A stretch of DNA of 64,000 nt from an uncultured Roseburia sp. (GTDB lineage: Bacteria; Bacillota; Clostridia; Lachnospirales; Lachnospiraceae), in the NCBI GenBank assembly GCA_934317215.1, contig CAKREH010000015.1, forward strand, positions 1 to 64,000, in the 5' to 3' direction. This document shows positions 24,239 to 31,813 of the stretch, piece after piece. The number at the start of each line of letters is the position of its first letter. Position 1 is the first letter of the stretch. A model generated the notes under the pieces. That model had not been told where the DNA came from, ran no database searches, and worked only from the letters and a program-made list of their open reading frames with translations. Made by a program: the position numbers and the translations under genes.

Positions 24239-25528
24239 TTAAAGCAGACAGAGACTGATTGCCGGAATAAATGTGATCAGAAGCAGTGCAAGCATGAAAT
24301 ATCCGATCATCGGCATTGCCTTCTTTGCGATCTGCATCATCGGCACATTGGTAAGCGAACTTGCCACAAACAGGTTGACGCCGACCGGAGGTGTGACAAA
24401 TCCAACCGCAAGGTTTACGATCATCATGACACCGAAATGGATCGGATTCATTCCGACATGTTCCACGATCGGCAGTAAAATCGGACTTAAAATCAGAATC
24501 GCCGGGGTCGTATCCATGACCATACCAACAATCAGAAGTACCACGTTGATGACAATAAGCAGTACGATCTCATTGGAGAAATGTGTCATGATCCATGCAC
24601 TGACATCCTGCGGTACCTGCATCAGCGTGAGCACACGCGAAAACGCGGTCGATGTTGCAAGGATAAATAAGATCGGCGCATAGGTCTTCATCGCCTCCAC
24701 CATGATGCCCCAGATCTGTTTTACTTTGATGGATCTGTAAATGAACAGACTGACAAACAGGGAATAAAATACGGAGATGACAGCCGCCTCCGTCGGGGAT
24801 GCCACACCGGTATAAATACAGCCAAGTACGATCACCGGGCTTAAGAGCGCCCAGATACTCTCTTTTAAAATGTTAACGAATCCTTTTGCTTTGAGCTGAT
24901 CCATTTTCGCCTGGATCTTCTCTCTGTCCTCACCGTGACGGCGGCAGTAATAATATGCGTAAAAGATCAGCAGTGCGCTGATCATCATGCCCGGTACGAT
25001 ACCTGCTAAAAACAGGTCACTGACCGATTCACCGGTTGCCATCGCATACATGATAAACGGGATACTCGGCGGGATGATAACGCCAAGACCGCCCGCCACT
25101 GCAACGATCGCCGTGGAAAAATCCTTTTCATAACCAAGTTCGATCAGAAGCGGGATCGTCATACTTCCGACCGCAGCAACGGTCGCCGGTGCAGAACCTG
25201 AAATTGCTCCATAAAACAGACAGGTAATGATCACTGCACATGGTATTCCCGCTCTTTTGTTTCCAAGGAAATAAACAAATACATCAAATAATTTTTCTGA
25301 AATTTTACCGTGCGCCATAAGGATTCCCGCAAGCACGAACATCGGTACTGCAAGCAGGGGGAAACTGTCGATTCCTCCGACCATGGAACGGATGACATAC
25401 CCTGCACTTGCCGTAAATGAAGCGTCAAATGCGCCCGGCAGCACAGCCACAATTCCAAGTGAAATAGAGATCGGAATTGCGATCACAAGACATATTGCAA
25501 AAATAATAAAAACAACAACTGCTGACAT
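24239..25528 (-). CDS. dctM: TRAP transporter large permease (DctM)
   Basis: A 429-residue, about 12-helix secondary transport subunit of the tripartite ATP-independent periplasmic family. Typical segments are SMVGGIDSFPLLAVPMFVLAG, ISGSAPATVAAVGSMTIPLL, GLGVIIPPSIPFIMYA, and NLAVGFVTPPVGVNLF near the C terminus. It couples cation import to solute uptake with DctQ and the DctP binding protein. The start directly abuts the dctQ stop, and dctP starts 17 bases after its own stop. Confidence 0.95.
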   Translation of the reverse strand: MSAVVVFIIFAICLVIAIPISISLGIVAVLPGAFDASFTASAGYVIRSMVGGIDSFPLLAVPMFVLAGILMAHGKISEKLFDVFVYFLGNKRAGIPCAVIITCLFYGAISGSAPATVAAVGSMTIPLLIELGYEKDFSTAIVAVAGGLGVIIPPSIPFIMYAMATGESVSDLFLAGIVPGMMISALLIFYAYYYCRRHGEDREKIQAKMDQLKAKGFVNILKESIWALLSPVIVLGCIYTGVASPTEAAVISVFYSLFVSLFIYRSIKVKQIWGIMVEAMKTYAPILFILATSTAFSRVLTLMQVPQDVSAWIMTHFSNEIVLLIVINVVLLIVGMVMDTTPAILILSPILLPIVEHVGMNPIHFGVMMIVNLAVGFVTPPVGVNLFVASSLTNVPMMQIAKKAMPMIGYFMLALLLITFIPAISLCLL

Positions 25529-26134
25529 CTATCTCTCCTTTCCAACTGTAACACCTGATGTATCCATATCTCCAGCATCCGCATGCTCCGGATTTTCAAC
25601 GACTGCCTCCTCGATCACAGAGGCAATATCGCCCTCTTCTAACGGTTTCTTTTCTTTTCCAAGTAAAATGCGCCACTCACCAAACCAGCGCTGTACGATG
25701 CGGAACGCTGTTAAAATAAAGCAGAAAAACGGGGCTGACTGCACATAATACATTGGCAGACCACATGCCGGGCTGACCTGTCCGCTCTCTATCGTTGCTT
25801 TTAAATATAGAAAGGAGAAAGGGATCAGATAGACAAAAAATACAAACTCTACCGTGAGATTCGTAATCTTAAAAATCGTTTTTCCACGTTTCGGAAACAT
25901 TTTGATGAACTGATCAACTTTGATTGAAATGCATTTTCTGGTGCAGAGACTTACACTTAAAAATGCAGACCATATAAACAAATATCTGGTGATCTCCTCC
26001 GACCACGAAAGCGATACTCCAAGAATATATCTGGAAAATACCTGACACCCCATAATTAACGTCATAGCCGCTAACATGAGAACCATCAGGATTTCTTCAA
26101 GACTTTCGTCTATGACATGAATAAACTTTTTCAT
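25529..26134 (-). CDS. dctQ: TRAP transporter small permease (DctQ)
   Basis: A 201-residue membrane protein with four helices, the small subunit of the TRAP transporter. The motif GCQVFSRYILGVSLSWSEEITRYLFIW is typical, followed by the VDQFIKMFP region. The C-terminal tail is acidic. The start at 26134 follows AAGGAGAAAAGG; the open frame extends 55 codons upstream through the promoter and the aroD terminator and is not used. It is first in the TRAP operon, separated from aroD by a terminator. Confidence 0.92.
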   Translation of the reverse strand: MKKFIHVIDESLEEILMVLMLAAMTLIMGCQVFSRYILGVSLSWSEEITRYLFIWSAFLSVSLCTRKCISIKVDQFIKMFPKRGKTIFKITNLTVEFVFFVYLIPFSFLYLKATIESGQVSPACGLPMYYVQSAPFFCFILTAFRIVQRWFGEWRILLGKEKKPLEEGDIASVIEEAVVENPEHADAGDMDTSGVTVGKER

Positions 26135-26172
26135 GCAGCCTTTTCTCCTTTCTTTGTATAACCTCTCTATAT

Positions 26173-26202
26173 ATCTTATCGGATTTCTCTGGTTTTTTTC
26201 AA
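26173..26202 (-). promoter_or_regulatory. Candidate promoter of the TRAP operon
   Basis: Minus-strand -35 TTGAAA (26197-26202), 18-base spacer and -10 TAAGAT (26173-26178), between the aroD terminator and dctQ. It would make the transporter a separate transcription unit. Confidence 0.5.
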
Positions 26203-26221
26203 ATTTGATTTCCTGTGAATT

Positions 26222-26267
26222 AAAAAACCGGGTGTCAAAAGACACTTCATTTGACATCCGGTTTTTG
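26222..26267 (-). terminator. Rho-independent terminator of the aroE-MFS-aroD operon
   Basis: Near-perfect 17-base stem (AAAAACCGGATGTCAAA paired with TTTGACACCCGGTTTTT on the minus strand) and a T-tract, about 50 bases after the aroD stop. Confidence 0.9.
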
Positions 26268-26319
26268 CTACTTATGAGAATTGTCTCGATATGGGACATC
26301 CTTTTCGAAAATACGCTTA

Positions 26320-27084
26320 TTACATGCTCTCATGGATCAGAGTTAAAACAGTATTTAAATCTGCTGCGTTCATCTGTCCCGGTGCAGATGCTTTTCCAAC
26401 TGCGCCAAAGGTCAGTGCAGAACCGAATACTTCACCGCACAGACGGCTGATCAAGCCGGTTCCTGCCATAGACATCGTGATGATCGGTCTGTCTGCATAC
26501 TCAGATACCATCTCTTCCGTTGCTGCAAGAAGTGTTAAGACATCTTTTTTGTTCTGCGGCATTACAGCGATCTTCGGGATATCTGCATCCAAATCCTGCA
26601 TTTTGCGGAGACGTCCAACGATATCATCTTTATCCGGTGTCTTGTCAAAATCATGATTAGAAGCGACAACTGCCACACCCGCTTCGTGTGCAGCTTCGAT
26701 GATCTCTTTGACATAAGAATCACCTGTGAAAGCTTCCACGTCAACTAAGTCAACCAGTCCGGTTGCTGCTGCTTTTTTGTTTAACTCTACATAAACATCC
26801 GGTTTGATTGCTTTCTCGCCACCCTCTTTTGAGGTACGGAAAGTGAACAGGATCGGTGTATTGCCAAGTGCCGGACGCAGATCTTTTAACACGTCCTCTA
26901 CCTGAGCGAAATCGAACACACCGTCAAACCAGTCAACACGCCATTCAACAACGTCCATCTTTACATCTGCAAAAGACTTTGCTGCTGCAAGGATCTCTTC
27001 TTTTGTTTTTCCAACGATCGGTACGCAGATTTTTGGTACGCCTTCACCGATTTTCACGCCACGAACTTCTACATATGAACTCAT
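26320..27084 (-). CDS. aroD: Type I 3-dehydroquinate dehydratase
   Basis: A 254-residue class I dehydroquinase that interconverts 3-dehydroquinate and 3-dehydroshikimate through a Schiff base. Catalytic residues are visible: histidine in ASNHDFDKTP (H144), Schiff-base lysine in DIPKIAVMPQ (K171), glutamate in VEWRVDWF (E47), and the C-terminal TMSMAGTGLISRLCGEVFGS. The start at 27084 follows AGGAGG. It is third in an operon behind a YdiB-like dehydrogenase and a YdiN-like transporter, the same set as E. coli ydiN-ydiB-aroD, so a catabolic or salvage role is favoured. Confidence 0.95.
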   Translation of the reverse strand: MSSYVEVRGVKIGEGVPKICVPIVGKTKEEILAAAKSFADVKMDVVEWRVDWFDGVFDFAQVEDVLKDLRPALGNTPILFTFRTSKEGGEKAIKPDVYVELNKKAAATGLVDLVDVEAFTGDSYVKEIIEAAHEAGVAVVASNHDFDKTPDKDDIVGRLRKMQDLDADIPKIAVMPQNKKDVLTLLAATEEMVSEYADRPIITMSMAGTGLISRLCGEVFGSALTFGAVGKASAPGQMNAADLNTVLTLIHESM

Positions 27085-27106
27085 TATTTTTCCTCCTGTT
27101 TTTACT

Positions 27107-28336
27107 TTAATAGATCTTCTTCTGATTATCTGCCTGTGCCTGCTCAACCATACTTGTGTAACGAAGGTTTACAAATAATCCCAGCAATACGCCGATTGTT
27201 GTCAACACGATATTCATAACCATAACCTGGGAAGGCTGCATTTTGGATGCTGCTGTCAGGATCGTGTAGTTACACAGAGAAGATGCAATCATAACCAGTG
27301 CAGTTACTGTTCCCTTGATTTTCGGGAAAAGCATGTTGCAGACTGATGTAGCGATCTGAAGTAATCCGCCTGCGCCTGCCCAGCCGATCAAAAATGCACC
27401 TGCGATCATAAGAGGCTGGCTCTTTCCAACTAATACAACAACCAGAGCAGCCAGACAGATTACCGGATAGATCAGAATAAATCTGACGTCTTTAATTTTT
27501 CTTGTCAGTAATGCAGTTACGATCAAAGCAAGCATAGTTCCTGCAGAATAGTAAGTCTGCATGATGGAAGGATCTGTCCAGCCCACATTCTCTTTTGCAA
27601 AGTTCTGCGCACAGTTTAACCAGAGCTGGAATGTACCGGTACAGGTAAAACCGATCAGGATCATTGCAACAGACTCGATGGAAAAATGTGTATGTTTTAA
27701 GCTGGCGATCAGTCCTTCTTTTTCTCCCGCCGCCTTCTGATCCGCATCCGGGAGAGGGAAAAGCATTACTAATACTAATAATACAATATAAATGATACCA
27801 CATCCAAAGAATAATGTGTTATAAGATGTAAGACCTGCTGCTGTTGTTGCTACCGTTGCGCCAAGTACGAACGGCAGGATCATCTGTGCGATTGCAATGA
27901 AAAATTTAATTCCCATCGTTGCAACGCCCGGTGCTTTATAAATGATCTCACCTACAGCCGGGTAAATTCCGGTATCAAGGAAAGAGTTGGCAATACCACC
28001 AACGATTGCGCAGATATATGCAATCTGATATCCGCCATTTGTTCCTGCATTAAATGCAAGCGCAAGTCCGATCAGGTATATTGCATAAGAACCGCTTCCG
28101 ATTGCAGTGGAGATACGGCGGCCTAATTTATCAGAAAGAGGGCCGGCAAATGGAAGTGCGATCAGTCTGCCCAGTCCAAGTGCTGCAGAAATGGCTGTGA
28201 TTGCCATTGCCTCTACGCCCCAGGATGCTGCAAGAGCTTCCTTGATCACTGCCTGTCCTAAAATGGAACAGCCGACACCATGGATAAAATAATTTAAATA
28301 AAGAATCAGTGCGCTCGGTAAATATTTTTTGTTCAT
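27107..28336 (-). CDS. MFS transporter, YdiN/YdiM-like, probable quinate or shikimate carrier
   Basis: A 409-residue major facilitator with 12 hydrophobic helices. The N-terminal YFIHGVGCSILGQ, the loop ALGLGRLIALPFAGPLSDKLGRR, the segment GGIANSFLDTGIYPAVGE and the later GAFLIGWAGAGGLLQIATSV resemble, from memory, E. coli YdiN and YdiM, whose genes are linked to ydiB and aroD. The start at 28336 follows GAGGAG. It lies between aroE and aroD with short gaps (78 and 22 bases). Substrate is inferred from context. Confidence 0.85.
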   Translation of the reverse strand: MNKKYLPSALILYLNYFIHGVGCSILGQAVIKEALAASWGVEAMAITAISAALGLGRLIALPFAGPLSDKLGRRISTAIGSGSYAIYLIGLALAFNAGTNGGYQIAYICAIVGGIANSFLDTGIYPAVGEIIYKAPGVATMGIKFFIAIAQMILPFVLGATVATTAAGLTSYNTLFFGCGIIYIVLLVLVMLFPLPDADQKAAGEKEGLIASLKHTHFSIESVAMILIGFTCTGTFQLWLNCAQNFAKENVGWTDPSIMQTYYSAGTMLALIVTALLTRKIKDVRFILIYPVICLAALVVVLVGKSQPLMIAGAFLIGWAGAGGLLQIATSVCNMLFPKIKGTVTALVMIASSLCNYTILTAASKMQPSQVMVMNIVLTTIGVLLGLFVNLRYTSMVEQAQADNQKKIY

Positions 28337-28414
28337 TAATTTTCTCCTCAATTTGAGTTGTGATGCAGCGGCATTTTTTCATACCGCCGCATGTGATTTT
28401 GATTGGGGGGGATT

Positions 28415-29290
28415 TTATTCGTATTTGATGTTTAATACTTCTTTCATGTGCTCGATCGGCATATCTTTTCCTGTCCATAGTTTAAATGCTGCTGCACCCT
28501 GGAATAACATCATTCCAAGACCGTTCATTGTCTTACATCCAACTTCTTTTGCCATAGAACGCATCTTTGTCTCAAGCGGAGAGTAAGGAACGTCTACAAC
28601 GATCAGTTCCGGACGGAAGAAAGATTTGTCAGGAACAACGGACATTCCCTCTAATGGTTTCATACCAACACCTGTTCCGTTTACGAAGATGTAGGAATCT
28701 GCCATCTCTTCTCTTAATTTCTCTTTGTCGTCTAAATCATAAAGAGTTGCTTTGCAGTTTGTTCTCTCGTTGATCTTTTTCACAGTTGCCTCTGCGTTCT
28801 CCCAGAATTTATCATGAATATTGAAGATAGAAATCTCTTTTACTCCGTCTAATGCAGCCTGGATCTCGATTGCTGTTGCAGCTCCGCCGGCACCTGCGAT
28901 GGTCATTTTCTTTCCGATCACGTCGATGTCGTTGTCTTTTAAGGACTGCATAAATCCGATACCATCTGTGATATGTCCTGTTAATACACCATTCTCATTT
29001 ACAATCGTATTAACAGCTCCGCAAAGCTCTGCAGCCGGTGATAATTTATCAAGGTACTGGCCAACAACTGTTTTATTTGGCATGGATACGTTAGAACCAA
29101 CCATCTTTAATGCACGAAGACCTTTAATCGCATCCTCTAATGTGCTGTTGTCAACCTCGAATGCAAGGTAAGCATAGTCAAGTCCTAAATATGCAAATGC
29201 CTCATTGTGCATTGCCGGTGAACTGGAATGTCTGATTGGGTAAGCCATTAATCCGATAAGCTCTGTGTGACCTGTGATTCTCTCTGCCAT
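28415..29290 (-). CDS. aroE: Quinate/shikimate dehydrogenase, YdiB-like (copy 1)
   Basis: A 291-residue shikimate dehydrogenase-family enzyme. It has the substrate loop RHSSSPAMHNE (21-30), catalytic lysine K73 in NVSMPNKT and aspartate D109. The usual NTDG motif around D109 is replaced by HITDG. The dinucleotide loop GAGGAATA is near 133-140, and the following strand reads IFNIHDKFW instead of the NRT of NADP-specific AroE, resembling YdiB. It heads an operon with the MFS carrier and aroD, under a clear promoter and divergent from a LysR gene, so it most likely acts on dietary quinate or shikimate. Confidence 0.9.
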   Translation of the reverse strand: MAERITGHTELIGLMAYPIRHSSSPAMHNEAFAYLGLDYAYLAFEVDNSTLEDAIKGLRALKMVGSNVSMPNKTVVGQYLDKLSPAAELCGAVNTIVNENGVLTGHITDGIGFMQSLKDNDIDVIGKKMTIAGAGGAATAIEIQAALDGVKEISIFNIHDKFWENAEATVKKINERTNCKATLYDLDDKEKLREEMADSYIFVNGTGVGMKPLEGMSVVPDKSFFRPELIVVDVPYSPLETKMRSMAKEVGCKTMNGLGMMLFQGAAAFKLWTGKDMPIEHMKEVLNIKYE

Positions 29291-29362
29291 AGTAGTGTTC
29301 TCCTTTTTTCTTCTTGCATGATTTTCTTATTAGTTTCATGTTTTTAACATTACCTGCCCGCT

Positions 29363-29380
29363 TTGTTAAAAACTTAACAA
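29363..29380. promoter_or_regulatory. Perfect dyad in the aroE leader (operator candidate)
   Basis: TTGTTAA-AAAC-TTAACAA, a perfect 7-base inverted repeat with a 4-base spacer. It starts about 15 bases downstream of the aroE -10 box, a repressor-like position. Confidence 0.5.
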
Positions 29381-29394
29381 CCTCTGATATAATT

Positions 29395-29424
29395 ATTATA
29401 CAACGCTTTTTTTAATACATCCAA
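29395..29424 (-). promoter_or_regulatory. Promoter of the aroE-MFS-aroD operon
   Basis: Minus-strand -35 TTGGAT (29419-29424), 18-base spacer and perfect -10 TATAAT (29395-29400), about 100 bases upstream of the aroE start. It faces the LysR gene at 29545. Confidence 0.65.
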
Positions 29425-29451
29425 TGCTAATTTCATGCTTTTTCAGTAGCT

Positions 29452-29463
29452 TTAATGCATTAA
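29452..29463. promoter_or_regulatory. Palindrome between divergent aroE and lysR (LysR site candidate)
   Basis: The 12-base palindrome TTAATGCATTAA lies about 65-70 bases upstream of the expected aroE start of transcription, the usual place for a LysR recognition site, and just ahead of a TATAAT (29470-29475) that could be the lysR -10 box. Confidence 0.45.
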
Positions 29464-29544
29464 TTATGATATAATCTGTACAAATACAAAGATTTTATTT
29501 TGTAATCCATAGATATTATCTATCATTTATAAGGAGATCTATAC

Positions 29545-30426
29545 ATGACACTCAATCAGTTGGGGTATTTTTACCAGGCAGCCGTCCTTCAGCACTTCAA
29601 CCAGGCGGCAGAAAAAATAAATATTTCCGAACCAAGTTTAAGCCGTTCCATCGCCGCTTTGGAAAATGAGCTCGGCGTCACACTCTTCGAAAAACGCGGG
29701 CGCAATGTGACACTCACAAAAGCCGGTGAGATTTTTTTAGAGCATGTCACACAGATTTTAGATGATGTGACACGCGCCTCCAATAAAATGCAGCAGATTG
29801 CAACCAACGGCGGACATATCGATATTGCTTATGTTTCCCCGCTTGCCCGTGAATTTATTCCGAATACTGTCCGCTCATTTCTTTCCTTAGAGCAGAATAA
29901 AAATATTACGTTTCACTTTTTTCAGGATATCACTTCCATGAATATAGAAGGTTTAAAGAAAGGTTCTTATGATCTGATCTTTGGTTCTTACTCTGCAAAT
30001 GAACCAAATATTGAGTTTATTCCTATTATAAAGCAGGACCTTGTAGCGATTCTTCCTATCGGACATCCTCTCTGTAAAAAAGATGAGATTGAGGCCGGAG
30101 ATTTTCAAAAATACCCGGTTCTTGGATATGCAAGACATTCCGGTCTCGGAAAATATACGCGTAATTTTTTTAAGGAGCATGGTGTGCTCCCGAATTTCAT
30201 CTGCGAATCCCCCGATGAAAACGGAATTGCCTCGCTCGTGGCGAAAGACTTTGGGATAGCCCTTGTCGCAGATGTGGATACGATCCACAGGGATGACATC
30301 TGCATCCGTCCGCTGATCTCGCAGGAAACATTTTCACATACTGTATATATGGGATATATGCGAGGGAAATATCAGCTGCCGGCGGTGCAGCGGTTTATCC
30401 AGTTTGTGCGGAGGATGTATCATTGA
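29545..30426 (+). CDS. LysR-family transcriptional regulator (divergent to aroE operon)
   Basis: A 293-residue LysR activator. Residues 1-60 form the winged HTH (LNQLGYFYQAAVLQHFNQAAEKINISEPSLSRSIAALENELG), and about 90-290 the effector-binding domain (DIAYVSPLAREFIPNTVRSFL ...). It is transcribed divergently from aroE-MFS-aroD, the classical arrangement for a LysR regulator and its target. Shikimate- or quinate-responsive LysR regulators (QuiR in Listeria) are known in similar settings. AAGGAGATCTATAC precedes the ATG. Confidence 0.93.
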   Translation: MTLNQLGYFYQAAVLQHFNQAAEKINISEPSLSRSIAALENELGVTLFEKRGRNVTLTKAGEIFLEHVTQILDDVTRASNKMQQIATNGGHIDIAYVSPLAREFIPNTVRSFLSLEQNKNITFHFFQDITSMNIEGLKKGSYDLIFGSYSANEPNIEFIPIIKQDLVAILPIGHPLCKKDEIEAGDFQKYPVLGYARHSGLGKYTRNFFKEHGVLPNFICESPDENGIASLVAKDFGIALVADVDTIHRDDICIRPLISQETFSHTVYMGYMRGKYQLPAVQRFIQFVRRMYH

Positions 30427-30485
30427 TGGGATGGCGGTCAGCCTGCGCGAAACTCTTTTTAAAGTTATGACTATTGTGAGGCTCG

Positions 30486-31367
30486 CTACGCCGTCTCCTG
30501 CGTGACGAACTGGATGAAGGATTTTGCGACCGGGGAAAGATAGCGTTTTTTCATGGTGGCGAGGTAGACATGGCGCTCGTACTCCGGGTTTGTGATGGTC
30601 AGGGTTTTGACGTCAAGCGTTTTTAAAATCGGAATATCCGGCATGACTGCGATGCCAAATCCCTGGGCAACAAGCCCTGCCATGCTGCCGTCTTCCTCTA
30701 TTTCAAACGCGATCTTTGGGAATACACTGATCTGCTCATACATCTGATCGACAACCGGGCGCAGTCCGCTTCCCTTCTGGAAATAAATCTGGGGATAATC
30801 TACCGTGTCCTTTAAATCCACGCTGTCGTACATGGCAAGCGGATGATCTTTCGGCACGGCAAGCACTAACTTCTGATCCCCGATCTGCCGGAAATCAATA
30901 TCCGGCTCCCCATCCTGATAGGAGGAAAACACCATATCATACTGGTCGTTTTTGAGCCCCTCTATGATATCTCCGGTCGTTCCGACAATAAAATGAAAAT
31001 CAATATGATAATCCGGGTAGGCATCTAAAAATCTCCGCACCATCTTCGGCACAAACGTGCTGCCAAGGGTATAGATGTAGGCGAGATGTATCATACCTTC
31101 TTTGCTTCCATTTAACGCTTTCGTCCGCTGCACGCCCTCCTCTAATACTTTTAAAGATTCTTCCACATATGGAAAGAAAATTTTTCCATATCGTGTCAGA
31201 ACTACATTTCTTCCCTTTTTTTCAAATAATCTTGTCCCAAGTTCCTGCTCTAACTGTGCGATCGCATGGCTTAAAGACGGCTGCGTGATCGATAAGATCT
31301 GCGCAGCTCTCGTATAATGTTCTTCCTTCGCTAAAGTTCTAAAATACTGTAACTGACTTAAATTCAT
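30486..31367 (-). CDS. LysR-family transcriptional regulator (divergent to ene-reductase)
   Basis: A 293-residue LysR protein with N-terminal HTH (MNLSQLQYFRTLAKEEHYTRAAQILSI at 1-27, SQLEQELG-type dimer helix following) and a C-terminal effector domain. It is related to the regulator at 29545, and the two genes converge tail to tail with 59 bases between their stops. It is divergent from the FMN/FAD ene-reductase gene with a good LysR-type dyad between them. The start at 31367 follows GGGGGACGGATTC. Confidence 0.93.
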   Translation of the reverse strand: MNLSQLQYFRTLAKEEHYTRAAQILSITQPSLSHAIAQLEQELGTRLFEKKGRNVVLTRYGKIFFPYVEESLKVLEEGVQRTKALNGSKEGMIHLAYIYTLGSTFVPKMVRRFLDAYPDYHIDFHFIVGTTGDIIEGLKNDQYDMVFSSYQDGEPDIDFRQIGDQKLVLAVPKDHPLAMYDSVDLKDTVDYPQIYFQKGSGLRPVVDQMYEQISVFPKIAFEIEEDGSMAGLVAQGFGIAVMPDIPILKTLDVKTLTITNPEYERHVYLATMKKRYLSPVAKSFIQFVTQETA

Positions 31368-31436
31368 GAATCCGTCCCCCGGTTTCTTCCGAATATGCGC
31401 ATGCCCGCCGCGCACATTGTTTTCGATATTGATTCA

Positions 31437-31511
31437 GGTGTCAGGAGGTGGCTCACAACTTAGTGGCTGGCAATTTGCCAAACAAAAACCTGAATCCACC
31501 TTTTGACACCC
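31437..31511. repeat. P-type palindromic element, short derivative (75 bases)
   Basis: Short inverted-repeat element: GGTGTCAGGAGGTGG at the left pairs with CCACCTTTTGACACC at the right. The interior TTAGTGGCTGGCAATTTGCCA repeats the inner-arm motif TGGCTGGCAAATTGC of the element at 10181. The central hairpins found in the 300-base copies are absent. It lies between the LysR gene and the ene-reductase. Confidence 0.75.
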
Positions 31512-31555
31512 AAATCCTATATTATCAAGGATAACAATCTTCCCCCTTAGAATCA

Positions 31556-31570
31556 ATAGAGAAATTCTAT
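31556..31570. promoter_or_regulatory. LysR-type binding site candidate
   Basis: ATAGA-GAAAT-TCTAT, an interrupted dyad that contains the T-N11-A LysR box. It lies 186 bases downstream of the divergent LysR start and 244 bases upstream of the ene-reductase. Confidence 0.5.
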
Positions 31571-31813
31571 CATTTTATTCCAAAAAACGAATTGGATTTT
31601 TTCCCCGTTTCAGGGTACATTAATTGCAGAAAGAGCACACAGACTTTTTCATTGTTAAAAAAGTAACTATCTAAAACATAATTATCTGCCCGCCCAAAAC
31701 TGCACGTCTACCGCGCCACGTTTTCTGACATTCCAAAAGCTATGCTGCAGTTTTCATTATCCAACAATCTCAGCCACACACAATTTATACATTCAACTGC
31801 AAAGGAGATTATC

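Noticed and set aside
23191..26134. Firm assignment of the TRAP transporter to quinate or shikimate
   Set aside because: A terminator and a separate promoter divide it from aroD, and the binding-protein sequence alone does not define the ligand; kept only as a hypothesis.
31742..31813. Upstream ATG for the ene-reductase
   Set aside because: No ribosome binding site there, whereas AAAGGAG precedes the ATG at 31814, and homologous enzymes begin near that point.
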